From positions 186,001 through 250,000 of the forward strand of contig NZ_CAHLAR010000010.1 of NCBI RefSeq assembly GCF_903652925.1: a stretch of DNA of 64,000 bases. Reading direction: 5' to 3'. Made by a program: the position numbers and the translations under genes. This DNA is from Achromobacter anxifer (GTDB lineage Bacteria; Pseudomonadota; Gammaproteobacteria; Burkholderiales; Burkholderiaceae_B). This document shows positions 1 to 9,152 of this stretch, one piece after another; positions within the stretch are counted from its first letter, which is position 1; each line of letters begins with the position of its first letter. The notes under the pieces are model-generated. The model was given only the letters and a program-made list of their open reading frames with translations. It was not told where the DNA came from and did no database searches.

Positions 1-1
1 G

Positions 2-1633
2 GGATTGGAAGAGCGCAAGCAAATCCTTTACCTGCTGGGGCCGGTGGGCGGCGGCAAGTCGTCCATCGCGGAACGCCTCAAGTCCCTGATGGAGGCCTAT
101 CCCATCTATGCCTTGAAGGGTTCGCCGGTGAACGAATCGCCGCTTGGCCTGTTCCATCCGGAACGCTTCGGCGACACGCTTGAAAAGGAATACGGCATTC
201 CGCGGCGCTACCTGAGCGGCATCATGTCGCCCTGGGCCGTGAAGCGCTTGAAGGAGTTCGACGGCGACATCTCGAAGTTCCGTGTCGTGCGCCTGAACCC
301 GTCGGTGTTGCGCCAGATCGCCATCGCCAAGACCGAACCGGGCGACGAGAACAACCAGGACATTTCGTCGCTGGTGGGCAAGGTCGACATCCGCAAGCTC
401 GACCGCCACTCGCAGGACGACCCGGACGCCTACAGCTATTCCGGCGGTCTGTGCCTGGCCAACCAAGGCTTGCTTGAATTCGTGGAGATGTTCAAGGCCC
501 CGATCAAGATGCTGCACCCCTTGCTGACGGCCACCCAGGAAGGCAACTTCAAGGGCACCGAGGGCTTTTCCGCGATCCCGTTCAACGGCGCCATCCTGGC
601 CCACTCGAACGAATCGGAATGGCAGACCTTCCGCAACAACAAGCACAACGAGGCGTTCCTCGACCGGATCTACATCGTCAAGGTGCCTTACTGCCTGCAG
701 GTGTCGGAAGAAGTCCGCATCTACGAAAAGCTGCTGCACCACAGTTCGCTGTCGTCGGCGCCGTGCGCGCCGGGAACGCTGGACATGATGGCGCAGTTCT
801 CGGTCCTGACGCGCCTGAAGGAACCGGAAAACTCCAGCATCTATTCCAAGCTGCGCGTCTACGACGGCGAAAGCCTGAAGGACGTGGATCCCAAGGCCAA
901 GGCCTTGCAGGAATACAAGGACTACGCCGGCACCGACGAAGGCATGACCGGGGTGTCGACGCGCTTCGCGTACAAGATCCTGTCCAGCGTCTTCAACTAC
1001 GACCAGACCGAAGTGGCCGCCAATCCGGTGCACCTGATGTACGTGCTTGAGCAGCGGATCGGCCGCGAGGACTACCCCGAGGAAATCCGCCGCCGCTATC
1101 TTGAATTCATCAAGGGCTACCTGGCGCCGCGCTATGCGGAGTTCATCGGCAAGGAGATCCAGACCGCTTATCTGGAGTCGTACTCCGAGTACGGCCAGAA
1201 CATCTTCGACCGCTACGTGACCTTCGCCGACTGCTGGATCCAGGACGAGGAATTCCGCGACCCGGAAACCGGCGAAAGCTTCGACCGCAGCGCGCTGAAC
1301 GATGAACTGGAAAAGATCGAGAAGCCGGCTGGCATTGCCAACCCGAAGGACTTCCGCAACGAGATCGTCAACTTCGTGTTGCGGGCGCGCGCCAACAACA
1401 ATGGCCGCAACCCGACCTGGACCAGCTATGAAAAGCTGCGCGAAGTGATCGAGAAGAAGATGTTCTCGAACACGGAAGACCTGCTGCCGGTGATCTCGTT
1501 CAACGCCAAGGCCTCGGCCGAGGACAAGTCCAAGCATCAGAGCTTCGTCGATCGCATGGTTGAAAAGGGCTACACGGAAAAGCAGGTCAGGCTGCTGTGC
1601 GAGTGGTATCTCCGTGTGAGGAAGTCTTCCTGA
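2..1633 (+). CDS. prkA: PrkA family serine protein kinase (5' truncated by window edge)
   Basis: This is the C-terminal part of a PrkA/YeaG-type serine protein kinase. The open frame runs off the left edge and 543 codons are visible, whereas family members are about 640 residues, so roughly 100 N-terminal codons lie outside. A Walker A loop (GPVGGGKSS) appears near residue 12 of the visible part, beginning the AAA+-like domain that precedes the kinase-like C-terminal region. The family is linked to nutrient limitation and stress responses. It is followed 12 bp later by a DUF444 gene and then a SpoVR gene, the same prkA-yeaH-ycgB order seen in many proteobacteria, which makes the call very secure. 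The true start cannot be seen. Confidence 0.93.
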   Translation, partial: GLEERKQILYLLGPVGGGKSSIAERLKSLMEAYPIYALKGSPVNESPLGLFHPERFGDTLEKEYGIPRRYLSGIMSPWAVKRLKEFDGDISKFRVVRLNPSVLRQIAIAKTEPGDENNQDISSLVGKVDIRKLDRHSQDDPDAYSYSGGLCLANQGLLEFVEMFKAPIKMLHPLLTATQEGNFKGTEGFSAIPFNGAILAHSNESEWQTFRNNKHNEAFLDRIYIVKVPYCLQVSEEVRIYEKLLHHSSLSSAPCAPGTLDMMAQFSVLTRLKEPENSSIYSKLRVYDGESLKDVDPKAKALQEYKDYAGTDEGMTGVSTRFAYKILSSVFNYDQTEVAANPVHLMYVLEQRIGREDYPEEIRRRYLEFIKGYLAPRYAEFIGKEIQTAYLESYSEYGQNIFDRYVTFADCWIQDEEFRDPETGESFDRSALNDELEKIEKPAGIANPKDFRNEIVNFVLRARANNNGRNPTWTSYEKLREVIEKKMFSNTEDLLPVISFNAKASAEDKSKHQSFVDRMVEKGYTEKQVRLLCEWYLRVRKSS

Positions 1634-1645
1634 GCGAGGTGAATC

Positions 1646-2905
1646 ATGAATTCACTTATCGATCGCCGTCTTAACGGGCGCAATAAAAGCGCCGTCAACC
1701 GGGAGCGTTTTCTCCGGCGCTACAAGGACCAGATCCGCAAGGCGGTCCACGGGATGATCCGTGACCGCTCGATTCAGGACATGGATCAGGGCGGCGAGAT
1801 CAACCTGCCCGCCCGCGACATCTCCGAGCCGACCTTTCATCACGGCCCGGGCGGCGACCGCGAGATGGTGCACCCTGGCAATCGCGAGTTTGCCAAGGGC
1901 GACACCTTCGACCGGCCGCAAGGCGGGCAGGGGGAAGGCGGGTCCGAGCCGGGCGAAGGCGAATCGGTGGACCAGTTCACCTTCAGCCTGTCGCGGGCCG
2001 AGTTCCTGAACCTGTTCTTCGAGGACCTGGAACTGCCGCACATGGCGCGCACCCAGCTGGGCGAGGTCAGCCAGAAGAAATGGCAGCGCGCCGGCTACAC
2101 GACCACGGGCTCGCCCAGCATGCTGAGCATCAGCCGCACGCTCAAGTCGTCGCTGGCGCGCCGCGTGTCGCTCAGCGTGAAGGCGCGCGCCGACCTCGAA
2201 GACGCCGAGGAACGCCTGGCCAAGGCGCTGGAGGCGGGCGCGTCCGCCGACGACATCAAGGCGCTGGAACAGGAGGTCGAAGACTGCCGCGAGCGCCTCG
2301 CCCGCGTGCCGTTCCTGGACGACCTGGACCTGCGCTACCGCAACCGGGTGTCGGTGGCCATCCCCATGGCGCGCGCGGTCATGTTCTGCCTGATGGACGT
2401 GTCGGGCTCCATGGATGAGAACAAGAAGGACCTGGCCAAGCGCTTCTTCTCGCTGCTTTACCTGTTCCTGTCGCGCAAGTACGAGCACGTGGATCTGGTC
2501 TTCATCCGCCACACCGACAACGCCGAGGAAGTCGACGAGCACACCTTCTTCTACGATCCCAAGAGCGGCGGCACTATCGTGCTGTCGGCGCTGGAGCTGA
2601 TGCGCGAGATCCTGGAGAAGCGCTATTCGCCGACCGCGTGGAACGTGTACGCGGCGCAGGCCAGCGACGGCGATTCGTTCGGCGCCGACGCGGGCAAGAG
2701 CGCGCGCTTCCTGGCCGAACATCTGCTGCCGGCCACGCGCTACTTTGCCTACATCGAAGTGCCCGACTCGCAGGAGGCGCGCAAGAGCAGCCTGTGGGCG
2801 GAATATGAACAGAAACTGGAGCCGCATTTCGTCATGCGGCGCATCTGCGAACGCGGCGAGATCTTTCCCGTGTTCCATGACCTGTTCAAAAAGGAAACCG
2901 CATGA
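1646..2905 (+). CDS. yeaH: YeaH/YhbH family protein (DUF444)
   Basis: A 419-residue DUF444 protein. The N-terminus is basic, followed by a Gly/Glu-rich linker (residues about 60-105). A C-terminal von Willebrand A-like domain carries a MIDAS-type DVSGS motif near residue 250. A short heptad-like charged stretch (about 175-220) looks coiled-coil. The start ATG at 1646 has a GAGG ribosome site just upstream (about 1636). The stop overlaps the next start (ATGA), so translation is probably coupled to the SpoVR gene. Members of this family sit between PrkA and SpoVR and appear to act with them in stress physiology; the biochemical role is unknown. Confidence 0.92.
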   Translation: MNSLIDRRLNGRNKSAVNRERFLRRYKDQIRKAVHGMIRDRSIQDMDQGGEINLPARDISEPTFHHGPGGDREMVHPGNREFAKGDTFDRPQGGQGEGGSEPGEGESVDQFTFSLSRAEFLNLFFEDLELPHMARTQLGEVSQKKWQRAGYTTTGSPSMLSISRTLKSSLARRVSLSVKARADLEDAEERLAKALEAGASADDIKALEQEVEDCRERLARVPFLDDLDLRYRNRVSVAIPMARAVMFCLMDVSGSMDENKKDLAKRFFSLLYLFLSRKYEHVDLVFIRHTDNAEEVDEHTFFYDPKSGGTIVLSALELMREILEKRYSPTAWNVYAAQASDGDSFGADAGKSARFLAEHLLPATRYFAYIEVPDSQEARKSSLWAEYEQKLEPHFVMRRICERGEIFPVFHDLFKKETA

Positions 2906-4455
2906 ACGCCATCGTGGGAGCTCTCGTGGAACCGGAGGCCGCCGGCAGCGCCCGGCCCATCTCCCAGGGTTCCGAATGGACCTTTGAACTGATCCAGTCC
3001 TATGACGAGGCCATCTCCAAGATCGCCGCCGAATACGGGCTGGACACGTACCCGAACCAGATCGAGGTAATCACCTCGGAACAGATGCTGGACGCCTACG
3101 CGTCGGCCGGGCTGCCTATCGGCTATCCGCACTGGTCGTACGGCAAGGAATTCATCCGCAACGAGCAGTTCTACCGCCGCGGCATGCAGGGGCTGGCGTA
3201 CGAGATCGTCATCAACTCCAACCCTTGCATCTCCTATCTCATGGAAGAGAACTCCATGACGATGCAGGCGCTGGTGATCGCCCACGCCTGCTACGGCCAC
3301 AACTCGTTCTTCAAGGGCAACTACCTGTTCCGCCAATGGACCGACGCCGACGGCGTGCTGGACTACCTGGTGTTCGCCCGCAAGTACGTGATGTCCTGCG
3401 AGGACCGCTACGGCATCGATGCGGTGGAAGCCCTGCTCGACTCCTGCCATGCGCTCTCGCACCATGGCGTGGACCGCTACAAGCGCCCGACGCCGATCTC
3501 CTACAAGGAAGAGGCCGCGCGCCAGGCCGAACGCCAGGAGCACGCCCGCCTGCAGTACAACGACCTGTGGCGGACCCTGCCGCGCCTGGAAGCCGACAAG
3601 GACACGCACGTCGAGGCCTCGGTGTTCCCGCCGGAGCCCGAAGAGAACCTGCTGTACTTCATCGAGAAGTACTCGCCCAAGCTGGCGCCGTGGCAGAAGG
3701 AGCTGGTGCGCATCGTGCGCAAGATCGCGCAGTACTTCTATCCGCAGACCCAGACCAAGGTCATGAACGAAGGCTGGGCCACCTTCTGGCACTACACCAT
3801 CCTGAACCGGCTGCATGAAAAGGGTCTGGTCAACGACGGCTTCATGATGGAGTTCCTGCAAAGCCACACCAACGTGGTCAGCCAGCGCGGCTTTGACGAG
3901 CGCGGCTACGGCGGCATCAACCCGTATGCGCTGGGCTTCGCCATGATGTCCGACATCCGCCGCATCTGCGAAGCGCCCACGCCCGAGGATAAGCGTTGGT
4001 TCCCCGACATCGCCGGCGGCGATTGGCTGAAGACGCTGGACTTCGCCATGCGCAACTTCAAGGACGAGTCCTTCATCTCGCAATACCTGTCGCCGCGCCT
4101 GATCCGCGAGTTCCGCTTCTTCGCCATCTCGGACCACCAGGCCAACCCCAAGCTGGAAGTCGCCGCCATCCACGACGACGAAGGCTATCGCGACATCCGC
4201 CGCCTGCTGGCCGCGCAGCACAACCGCGACAACCTGGTGCCCGACATCCAGGTGGTCCGCTTCAACCGCGACTCCGACCGTTCGCTGGTGCTGCGCCACC
4301 TGAAGAGCCGCGGCCGCCCGCTGGCCGGCGACGACGCCGAGCAGGTGATGAAGCACCTGGCCCGCCTGTGGGGCTTCAAGGTCCGCCTGGAAGAGACGGA
4401 ACCGGACGGCACCATCAGCTCCTACCGCGAGCAGGACCCGCCGGCATCGGCTTGA
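2902..4455 (+). CDS. ycgB: SpoVR family protein (YcgB-like)
   Basis: A 517-residue SpoVR/YcgB family protein, the usual family length. Its internal motifs, such as ACYGHNSFFKGNY near residue 130 and NEGWATFWHY near residue 290, are characteristic conserved SpoVR blocks. The start ATG overlaps the DUF444 stop by 4 bp, so this is the last gene of the prkA-yeaH-ycgB operon. A strong intrinsic terminator follows at once. SpoVR was named for a spore-cortex role in Bacillus; in Gram-negatives it is a stress-associated gene of unclear biochemistry. Confidence 0.93.
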   Translation: MNAIVGALVEPEAAGSARPISQGSEWTFELIQSYDEAISKIAAEYGLDTYPNQIEVITSEQMLDAYASAGLPIGYPHWSYGKEFIRNEQFYRRGMQGLAYEIVINSNPCISYLMEENSMTMQALVIAHACYGHNSFFKGNYLFRQWTDADGVLDYLVFARKYVMSCEDRYGIDAVEALLDSCHALSHHGVDRYKRPTPISYKEEAARQAERQEHARLQYNDLWRTLPRLEADKDTHVEASVFPPEPEENLLYFIEKYSPKLAPWQKELVRIVRKIAQYFYPQTQTKVMNEGWATFWHYTILNRLHEKGLVNDGFMMEFLQSHTNVVSQRGFDERGYGGINPYALGFAMMSDIRRICEAPTPEDKRWFPDIAGGDWLKTLDFAMRNFKDESFISQYLSPRLIREFRFFAISDHQANPKLEVAAIHDDEGYRDIRRLLAAQHNRDNLVPDIQVVRFNRDSDRSLVLRHLKSRGRPLAGDDAEQVMKHLARLWGFKVRLEETEPDGTISSYREQDPPASA

Positions 4456-4470
4456 CGGCGGAGTAGCAGA

Positions 4471-4494
4471 GGGGACGCCTTGGCGTCCCCTTTT
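4471..4494 (+). terminator. intrinsic terminator of the prkA operon
   Basis: A perfect 9-bp stem GGGGACGCC/GGCGTCCCC with a tiny loop is followed by TTTT, 15 bp after the SpoVR stop. Confidence 0.85.
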
Positions 4495-4504
4495 CCTTGC
4501 CCGC

Positions 4505-4534
4505 TTGCCGGCCTTGTCCGCAATCTGCTAGAAT
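4505..4534 (+). promoter_or_regulatory. candidate promoter of tRNA-Ser
   Basis: TTGCCG (4505-4510) and TAGAAT (4529-4534) are separated by 18 bp, about 50 bp before the mature tRNA. This fits a sigma70-type -35/-10 pair. It is a reading of motifs only. Confidence 0.5.
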
Positions 4535-4586
4535 CGCGGATTCGCATTTTCTGCAGCGGCTTAGCCCGCAGTGAAAATCGCAGATA

Positions 4587-4677
4587 GGACAGGTGGCCGA
4601 GTGGTTGAAGGCGCACGCCTGGAAAGCGTGTATACGTCAAAAGCGTATCGGGGGTTCGAATCCCCCTCTGTCCGCCA
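4587..4677 (+). tRNA. tRNA-Ser (GGA)
   Basis: A 91-nt class II tRNA. The acceptor arm GGACAGG pairs with TCTGTCC. The D arm contains TGGCCGAGTGG. The anticodon stem CACGC/GCGTG holds the loop CTGGAAA with anticodon GGA at 4621-4623. A long variable arm and a T loop TTCGAAT follow, and the 3' CCA is encoded (4675-4677). The long variable arm and GGA anticodon identify serine (UCC/UCU codons). Confidence 0.97.
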
Positions 4678-4727
4678 AGAATACCCATGCATCGTTTGCT
4701 TTGAACCAAGCGGCGAATCGCAAAGGC

Positions 4728-4763
4728 AAAGCCCCACACGTGATACACGGTGGGGCTTTTTTT
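4728..4763. terminator. bidirectional-type terminator between tRNA-Ser and the oxidoreductase operon
   Basis: AAAGCCCCAC pairs with GTGGGGCTTT, followed by further T residues on the + strand. The A run on the left gives a T run on the other strand. It can therefore serve both the tRNA and the convergent minus-strand operon ending at 4791. Confidence 0.8.
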
Positions 4764-4790
4764 ATTTCGGCCGGAGCCTTGGTTCCCCGG

Positions 4791-6275
4791 TCAGGGCAGA
4801 CCATGCTCCCGCAGGTCTGCCAGCGCCGCGACTGGCACTGGTTTGACTGGCGCGCGGGCGGTGAATGCGCCCAGCACGCCAGCATCCTGGCCGCGCGCCG
4901 CGGCCAGCATGTGGGTGACGGTATGTTGGCAGTACCGTCCCTGGCAGAATCCCATCCCGGTGCGGCAGGCGAGCTTGACGCTGTTCACGTCGCTGGCGTG
5001 TGGGTTTTCTGCGAGGAATGACTGCACCGCGCCGGCCGTGACTTCCTCGCATCGGCAGATGGTGGTTTCCGGCGTGGCGAGTCCCGCCAGTGCGTCCAGC
5101 CTGGGCTCGAAGAACTGAAGCACCGCGCTGCTGAACCGGCTTGCCTTGCGCCGCGCGTTGTCCTCCCGGCGCAATGATTCCAGAATGGTCTGGTCGGCCG
5201 TGTCGCCGCGCACGTCCAGCACGGCCTGCAAGGCGGCGATGCGGCCTTCGATGGCTGCCATTTCGGCGCCGCCGATGCCGGCGGGTTCTCCCGCCACGAA
5301 AATCCGGGGCTGGCTGGTTCGCATGCGTTCGTCGTGCGATACGATCCAGCCGCCTTCAGCCGGCCGCCAGATGCTGGCGCAGCCGGCCTGGCGGGCCAGT
5401 TCAGTGGACGCCAGCAGCCCATAGCCCGTAACCAGCGTGTCGGCTTGCAGCGTCCGCTCGGTTCCGGCGATGGGTTCCCATGCCGGCGTGACGTCGCTCA
5501 GCACCACCTGCTCCACGGCCTGGTTGCCGATGGCCCGCGTCAGCAGCGTGCCGAAGCGTATCGGAACCCGATGCCGCCGCAGGTTGCCCAGGGCGCCGGC
5601 CATTTGCTGAAAGAGGTTGAGATGCCCTGGCAGGGCGCGCCAGGCCGACAGCAGTTCGGCCAGCGACGGCTTCGGGCGCGCGATGGCGACTTCGGCGACC
5701 TGCGCGCCGGACTCGATCAGGAGATCCGCGACCAGTAGCAGCAAGGGGTGGGATCCGGCCAGAACGAACCGCATTCCCGGGCGAAGAAACTGGCTCTTCA
5801 TCAAGGTCTGCACGCCGCCCGCGGACATGACGCCCGGCAGGGTCCAGCCCGGGAAGGCCACCGGCAGGTCGTAGGCGCCGGTGGCGATCAAGAGTGCGGC
5901 GCCGTCGATCAGCGCGGCATGGTTGCCGCGGTTGATGGCGACTCTTACTCCGGACTGATCCGGCGTGCGGAAGATGCCCCAGGCGGTGCAGCCGAAGCGC
6001 CATTGGATCTGCGTCGATTGCCGCGCTCGTTCAAGCAGTTGCCGGCCGAAGGGATAGCTTTTGAAGGCGCTGCTCGGTTCGCTCTGGAAGGTGCTGGGCG
6101 CCTGCCGGAAAATCTGGCCGCCGACATCGTGTTGTTCGTCGATCACGACGACGCGCAGTCCGTGGTCAGCCGCGGTCAATGCCGCCGACAGACCCGCGGG
6201 CCCGGCGCCTACGACGACGAGGTCAAAGCACGTATCCGCCTGCTCGGCGGTGTTGTGGTTGGCACTATTCAACAT
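4791..6275 (-). CDS. FAD/NAD(P)-dependent oxidoreductase, HcnB/opine-oxidase-A-like subunit with BFD-type [2Fe-2S] domain
   Basis: A 494-residue flavoprotein. A Rossmann FAD site (VVVGAGPAGLS, residues 20-30) is followed by VGGQIFRQ, typical of HcnB, OoxA and SoxA-like alpha subunits. The C-terminal Cys cluster (C407, C409, C437, C444, C449, with the GMGFCQGRYC block) is a BFD-like [2Fe-2S] domain. With the small ferredoxin and the DadA-like protein just upstream it would form a three-subunit dehydrogenase, as in hydrogen cyanide synthase, octopine/nopaline oxidase and the heteromeric D-hydroxyproline dehydrogenase of Pseudomonas. Cyanide synthesis is unlikely given the RidA and DHDPS neighbours. 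The start ATG overlaps the ferredoxin gene end by 11 bp. It is the last gene of the operon; the substrate is unknown. Confidence 0.85.
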   Translation of the reverse strand: MLNSANHNTAEQADTCFDLVVVGAGPAGLSAALTAADHGLRVVVIDEQHDVGGQIFRQAPSTFQSEPSSAFKSYPFGRQLLERARQSTQIQWRFGCTAWGIFRTPDQSGVRVAINRGNHAALIDGAALLIATGAYDLPVAFPGWTLPGVMSAGGVQTLMKSQFLRPGMRFVLAGSHPLLLLVADLLIESGAQVAEVAIARPKPSLAELLSAWRALPGHLNLFQQMAGALGNLRRHRVPIRFGTLLTRAIGNQAVEQVVLSDVTPAWEPIAGTERTLQADTLVTGYGLLASTELARQAGCASIWRPAEGGWIVSHDERMRTSQPRIFVAGEPAGIGGAEMAAIEGRIAALQAVLDVRGDTADQTILESLRREDNARRKASRFSSAVLQFFEPRLDALAGLATPETTICRCEEVTAGAVQSFLAENPHASDVNSVKLACRTGMGFCQGRYCQHTVTHMLAAARGQDAGVLGAFTARAPVKPVPVAALADLREHGLP

Positions 6276-6558
6276 TCGGGGGAACCTCGATGCGCATGCC
6301 TTCCGTTGCCAAGGTCATGCAGCTGCGCACCGACTGGCAACCGTCGATGGTGACCAGGCACTCGAAGCAGACTCCCATGTTGCAGACGGGCGCGTGCGCC
6401 GCGTGGCCATGGCTGCGGCGGAACACCGACACGCCGGCGGCCAGCAGGGCGGTGACGACGGTCTCTCCGGGGTAGGCCAGGGCTTCGCGGTTATTGATGT
6501 AGATGCGGATCAGGGCGGGTCTGGCAACCCGGGTCTGCAATCGTGTGGCGTCAGGCAA
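6265..6558 (-). CDS. (2Fe-2S)-binding protein, HcnA-like small subunit
   Basis: A 97-residue ferredoxin-type protein. The cysteine pattern CNMGVCFEC, then CQSVRSC about ten residues later, matches the [2Fe-2S] small subunits (HcnA, OoxX, LhpE/F-type) that pair with the alpha and beta flavoproteins. The start is a TTG at 6558 inside the upstream gene, whose stop it overlaps. A GGGAG site stands 8 bp before it, so translation is coupled. It would pass electrons between the two flavin subunits. Confidence 0.85.
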   Translation of the reverse strand: MPDATRLQTRVARPALIRIYINNREALAYPGETVVTALLAAGVSVFRRSHGHAAHAPVCNMGVCFECLVTIDGCQSVRSCMTLATEGMRIEVPPNVE

Positions 6559-7756
6559 AGGTCAGGCTCCCGAAGCGTTTGGGGTCGTAGGGGGAGGTGT
6601 CGAAAGTCCTGGCGCGGCCGAGTATGTCGTCGGCGAGGATTTGCGCGTAGGTGGGGCCCAGGGTGAAAGCCGACCCGCCCGTGGCGATGAACAGGCCGGC
6701 GGCCTTGGGAATTGCGCCAATGAGCGGCAGCTGGTCAGAGACCAGTGCGGTGGCCCCGGTCCAGACGCGCAGCACCGGAAGCTCCCCGGCCGCGGGTATT
6801 ACGGCGGTGGCGGCGCTCAGGTTGCCCGCCAGCGAGGGCAGCAAAAGTTCCGGCTGGCGGTCGAGGTCGAGAATGCCGTTGGTCTGAGGCAGGGTGGCGG
6901 GCCAGCCGCCGCCGATGAGCACGTTGCCTTCGGGCGTCTGCTTCATGGAGAGGCGCCTTCCCGCGTGCTGGATCAGGTGCTTTATAAAGGGCCGGGTGCG
7001 CGCGGTGGCGGCCATGGTCAGGCCGACGGCGCTGACTGGCAGCGTTACTCCTGCCATTTGCGCGATCCGGCCCGACCACACGCCCGCGGCGAGCACGACG
7101 TTGTCGGCCTGACAGGATGCGCCGCCGTCCAGCGCGACGCGCCATGTCCGTCCGTCGCGCCGCAGCGAGCGCACGCCAGTTGCGCTGCGGATGCGCGCGC
7201 CGAGACGGGCGGCCGCCCTGGCGTAAGCCAACGCGCTGCGCCGCGGGTCCGCCTTGCCTTCGCCGGGGCAGAAGGCCGCCGCCACGATGGACGGGCTGAG
7301 GTAGGGCGCCTGGGTTCGCACCGCTACGCGATCGAGCAGCTCGATCTGCAGGCCGGCGGCCTGCTCGAGCGCAACCTTCTGCTCCAGTCGTTCCACCTGC
7401 TCGCTGGTTTCGGCCACCATCAGCCCGCCATGCTGCACCACGCCGAGGTCGTCCTGCAGTTCGGCGGCAAGGCCGCGCCATGCGTGTTGGGCGTGCAGGT
7501 GCAGAGGGATGGCCTCTGCGGCCTTGCGCGCACTTTCCAGGCCGTGTTCGATCATGCGGTACTCGAGCTGGAAATGAAGACTGCCGGCGTTGCGGCCCGA
7601 TGCCTGGCTATTGATCTGGCATTTTTCGGCCAGCAGCACGTCGACGCCAGACTTGGCCAGGTAATAGGCAATTGCGCAGCCGAGCAGGCCTCCGCCAATG
7701 ACAAGCGTGGCGACGCGGGTGTCAGTGTCCGCATCTTGCTGAACGGCAGGCGTCAC
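6551..7756 (-). CDS. FAD-dependent amino-acid/opine dehydrogenase, DadA/HcnC-like subunit
   Basis: A 401-residue DAO-family flavoprotein with N-terminal FAD motif TLVIGGGLLGCAIAYYLA (about residues 17-34). The family oxidises the C-N bond of amino acids or secondary amines. Here it should be the catalytic beta subunit of the three-subunit dehydrogenase. The start is GTG at 7756, whose GTGA overlaps the stop of the upstream DHDPS-family gene. The family includes D-amino-acid, glycine, hydroxyproline and opine dehydrogenases; I cannot choose among them by eye. Confidence 0.85.
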   Translation of the reverse strand: MTPAVQQDADTDTRVATLVIGGGLLGCAIAYYLAKSGVDVLLAEKCQINSQASGRNAGSLHFQLEYRMIEHGLESARKAAEAIPLHLHAQHAWRGLAAELQDDLGVVQHGGLMVAETSEQVERLEQKVALEQAAGLQIELLDRVAVRTQAPYLSPSIVAAAFCPGEGKADPRRSALAYARAAARLGARIRSATGVRSLRRDGRTWRVALDGGASCQADNVVLAAGVWSGRIAQMAGVTLPVSAVGLTMAATARTRPFIKHLIQHAGRRLSMKQTPEGNVLIGGGWPATLPQTNGILDLDRQPELLLPSLAGNLSAATAVIPAAGELPVLRVWTGATALVSDQLPLIGAIPKAAGLFIATGGSAFTLGPTYAQILADDILGRARTFDTSPYDPKRFGSLTFA

Positions 7757-8691
7757 GATTGTTCCAGCGGGACCGTTGCGATGCCCAGCTCTTCCAGCGT
7801 GGCGCGGACCTGGCCGGCTTCGGCCTCGGTCAGTTCCAGCAGGGGGCGGCGGACATATCCTGCGGGCACGCCGCGCAGCCGCAGCGCTGTTTTGAGGATG
7901 GCCTGCGCACTGCCGAAATTGCCGGCAAAATCCTTGTTGAACCAGGCTCCCATGATGACCCGGTCGCGCTCGCCCAGTTGGACCGCCCGAGTCTTGTCGC
8001 CGGCCGCAATGCAGCGCCAGAAGTCGGGGTGATCCGAACCGAGCACTCCTCCGGCGCCCATGAGGCCGTCGGCCACCCCCAGCGCGGACAGGTCGGCGCC
8101 GAGCGCCGAAGTGGGCATGTTGAAGTAGCGGACCTTATGGCCCAGCTGATACGCGCCCTTCAGGAACATGCCGAAGTCTGGCGTGGAGTTCTTGACCGCG
8201 ACCACATGGTCGATATCCGCCAGTTCGTCCAGGAGGTCCACATCCATGTCGACGACGCAGCCACGCGGCCAGTTGTAGATGCAGATGGGAATGTCGGTTG
8301 CGTCGGAGACGTCCTGGTAGAACTGCACGAGTTCCCTGCGGCTGGGCACGATGTAGGGGGGTGGAGTCAGGATGATGCCGTCCAGCCCCGCGCGTTGCGC
8401 GGCGCGCGCATGCAGGATGGCTTCCGCCGCGGTGTAGGCGTTGCAGCCGCCCAGGACGGTGATGCGGCCGTTGATCGCGCGGCTGGACTCCTGGAAAAGC
8501 AGCGCGCGCTCTGCCTCGTTCATGCTGAACCATTCGCCCGAGGTCCCGGCAAGAATCACGCCGTGCATGCGCTCCTGCACATACCACTCGAGTTGCCGGG
8601 GCAGCGCTGCCCAGTCCAGGTCGCCGTTGCGCTTGAAGGGGGTGGTGATGGCGGGGATGTACCCGGTCCAGTTGATGTCATTGCGGTTCAT
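7753..8691 (-). CDS. dihydrodipicolinate synthase (DapA) family lyase/deaminase
   Basis: A 312-residue TIM-barrel protein of the DHDPS/N-acetylneuraminate lyase family. The Schiff-base lysine is K167 in VVAVKNSTP and the catalytic Tyr is Y139 in IYNWPRG; the Trp after YN is not the commonest residue there. An N-terminal GTSGEWFSM block near residue 49 forms the phosphate/carboxylate-binding loop. Its place in an oxidase operon argues for a catabolic aldolase or a deaminase such as a pyrroline-4-hydroxy-2-carboxylate deaminase, rather than lysine synthesis. The start ATG overlaps the RidA stop (ATGA). Confidence 0.85.
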   Translation of the reverse strand: MNRNDINWTGYIPAITTPFKRNGDLDWAALPRQLEWYVQERMHGVILAGTSGEWFSMNEAERALLFQESSRAINGRITVLGGCNAYTAAEAILHARAAQRAGLDGIILTPPPYIVPSRRELVQFYQDVSDATDIPICIYNWPRGCVVDMDVDLLDELADIDHVVAVKNSTPDFGMFLKGAYQLGHKVRYFNMPTSALGADLSALGVADGLMGAGGVLGSDHPDFWRCIAAGDKTRAVQLGERDRVIMGAWFNKDFAGNFGSAQAILKTALRLRGVPAGYVRRPLLELTEAEAGQVRATLEELGIATVPLEQS

Positions 8692-9107
8692 GCGGGTGTT
8701 CCTTGATCCAGTGTCGCGTCGGCTTCTATTTCGATGAGAAATTCAGGCAGGGCCAGCGTCTGAACACCGATGAACGTGTTGGCGCCAGGCGTTGCGTCGC
8801 CATAGAAGGCGCTGATTTCCGCGCAAATCGGTCCCAGGTTTTCCGGCTTGTGGTTGACCACGTAAGTGCGCAGGCGCAGCACGTCGGCGGGCGTGGCGCC
8901 GGCGGCGGTCAGCACCTGCTTGAGGTTGCTCAGCGCCTGCCGGGCTTGCGCGACCACGTCGCCCGCGCCGATCAGGTTGCGATCCTTGTCCCACGCGACC
9001 TGACCGGCCAGGTGCAGGCTGCGCGTGCCGCGTTGTTCAGTGGCGTGCGAGAAGCCGAACGGCAGGCTCGCGTACATGGCGTCCGGGTTGATGGCGATGC
9101 GTGTCAC
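8688..9107 (-). CDS. RidA family protein (reactive imine deaminase)
   Basis: A 139-residue RidA/YjgF family protein. Family members hydrolyse enamines and imines to ketones and ammonia, and often accompany flavin amine oxidases that release imines. Recognisable features are SLHLAGQVAWD, the LSNLKQVLTAAGAT block and the C-terminal FLIEIEADAT strand. The start is GTG at 9107 with a GGAG site 9 bp upstream. The gene is coupled to the DHDPS-family gene by a 4-bp overlap. In this operon it would clear the imine made by the three-subunit dehydrogenase. Confidence 0.88.
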   Translation of the reverse strand: MTRIAINPDAMYASLPFGFSHATEQRGTRSLHLAGQVAWDKDRNLIGAGDVVAQARQALSNLKQVLTAAGATPADVLRLRTYVVNHKPENLGPICAEISAFYGDATPGANTFIGVQTLALPEFLIEIEADATLDQGTPA

Positions 9108-9152
9108 GATGCGATGCTCCAGGAGTGTGCAAGGTATGGGCTGCCAGCCTGT

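Noticed and set aside
1652-4356. Long minus-strand open frames opposite yeaH and the SpoVR gene
   Set aside because: Compositional shadows of well-supported genes, with no recognisable motif or ribosome site.
4791-7756. Hydrogen cyanide synthase (hcnABC)
   Set aside because: The three subunits are homologous in type, but RidA, a DHDPS-family enzyme and a symporter in the same locus fit amino-acid or opine catabolism better, and the order differs from hcnABC.
7753-8691. Housekeeping dapA for lysine synthesis
   Set aside because: The operon is catabolic, with overlapping oxidase and RidA genes, and the YN-P motif is not the usual DapA form.
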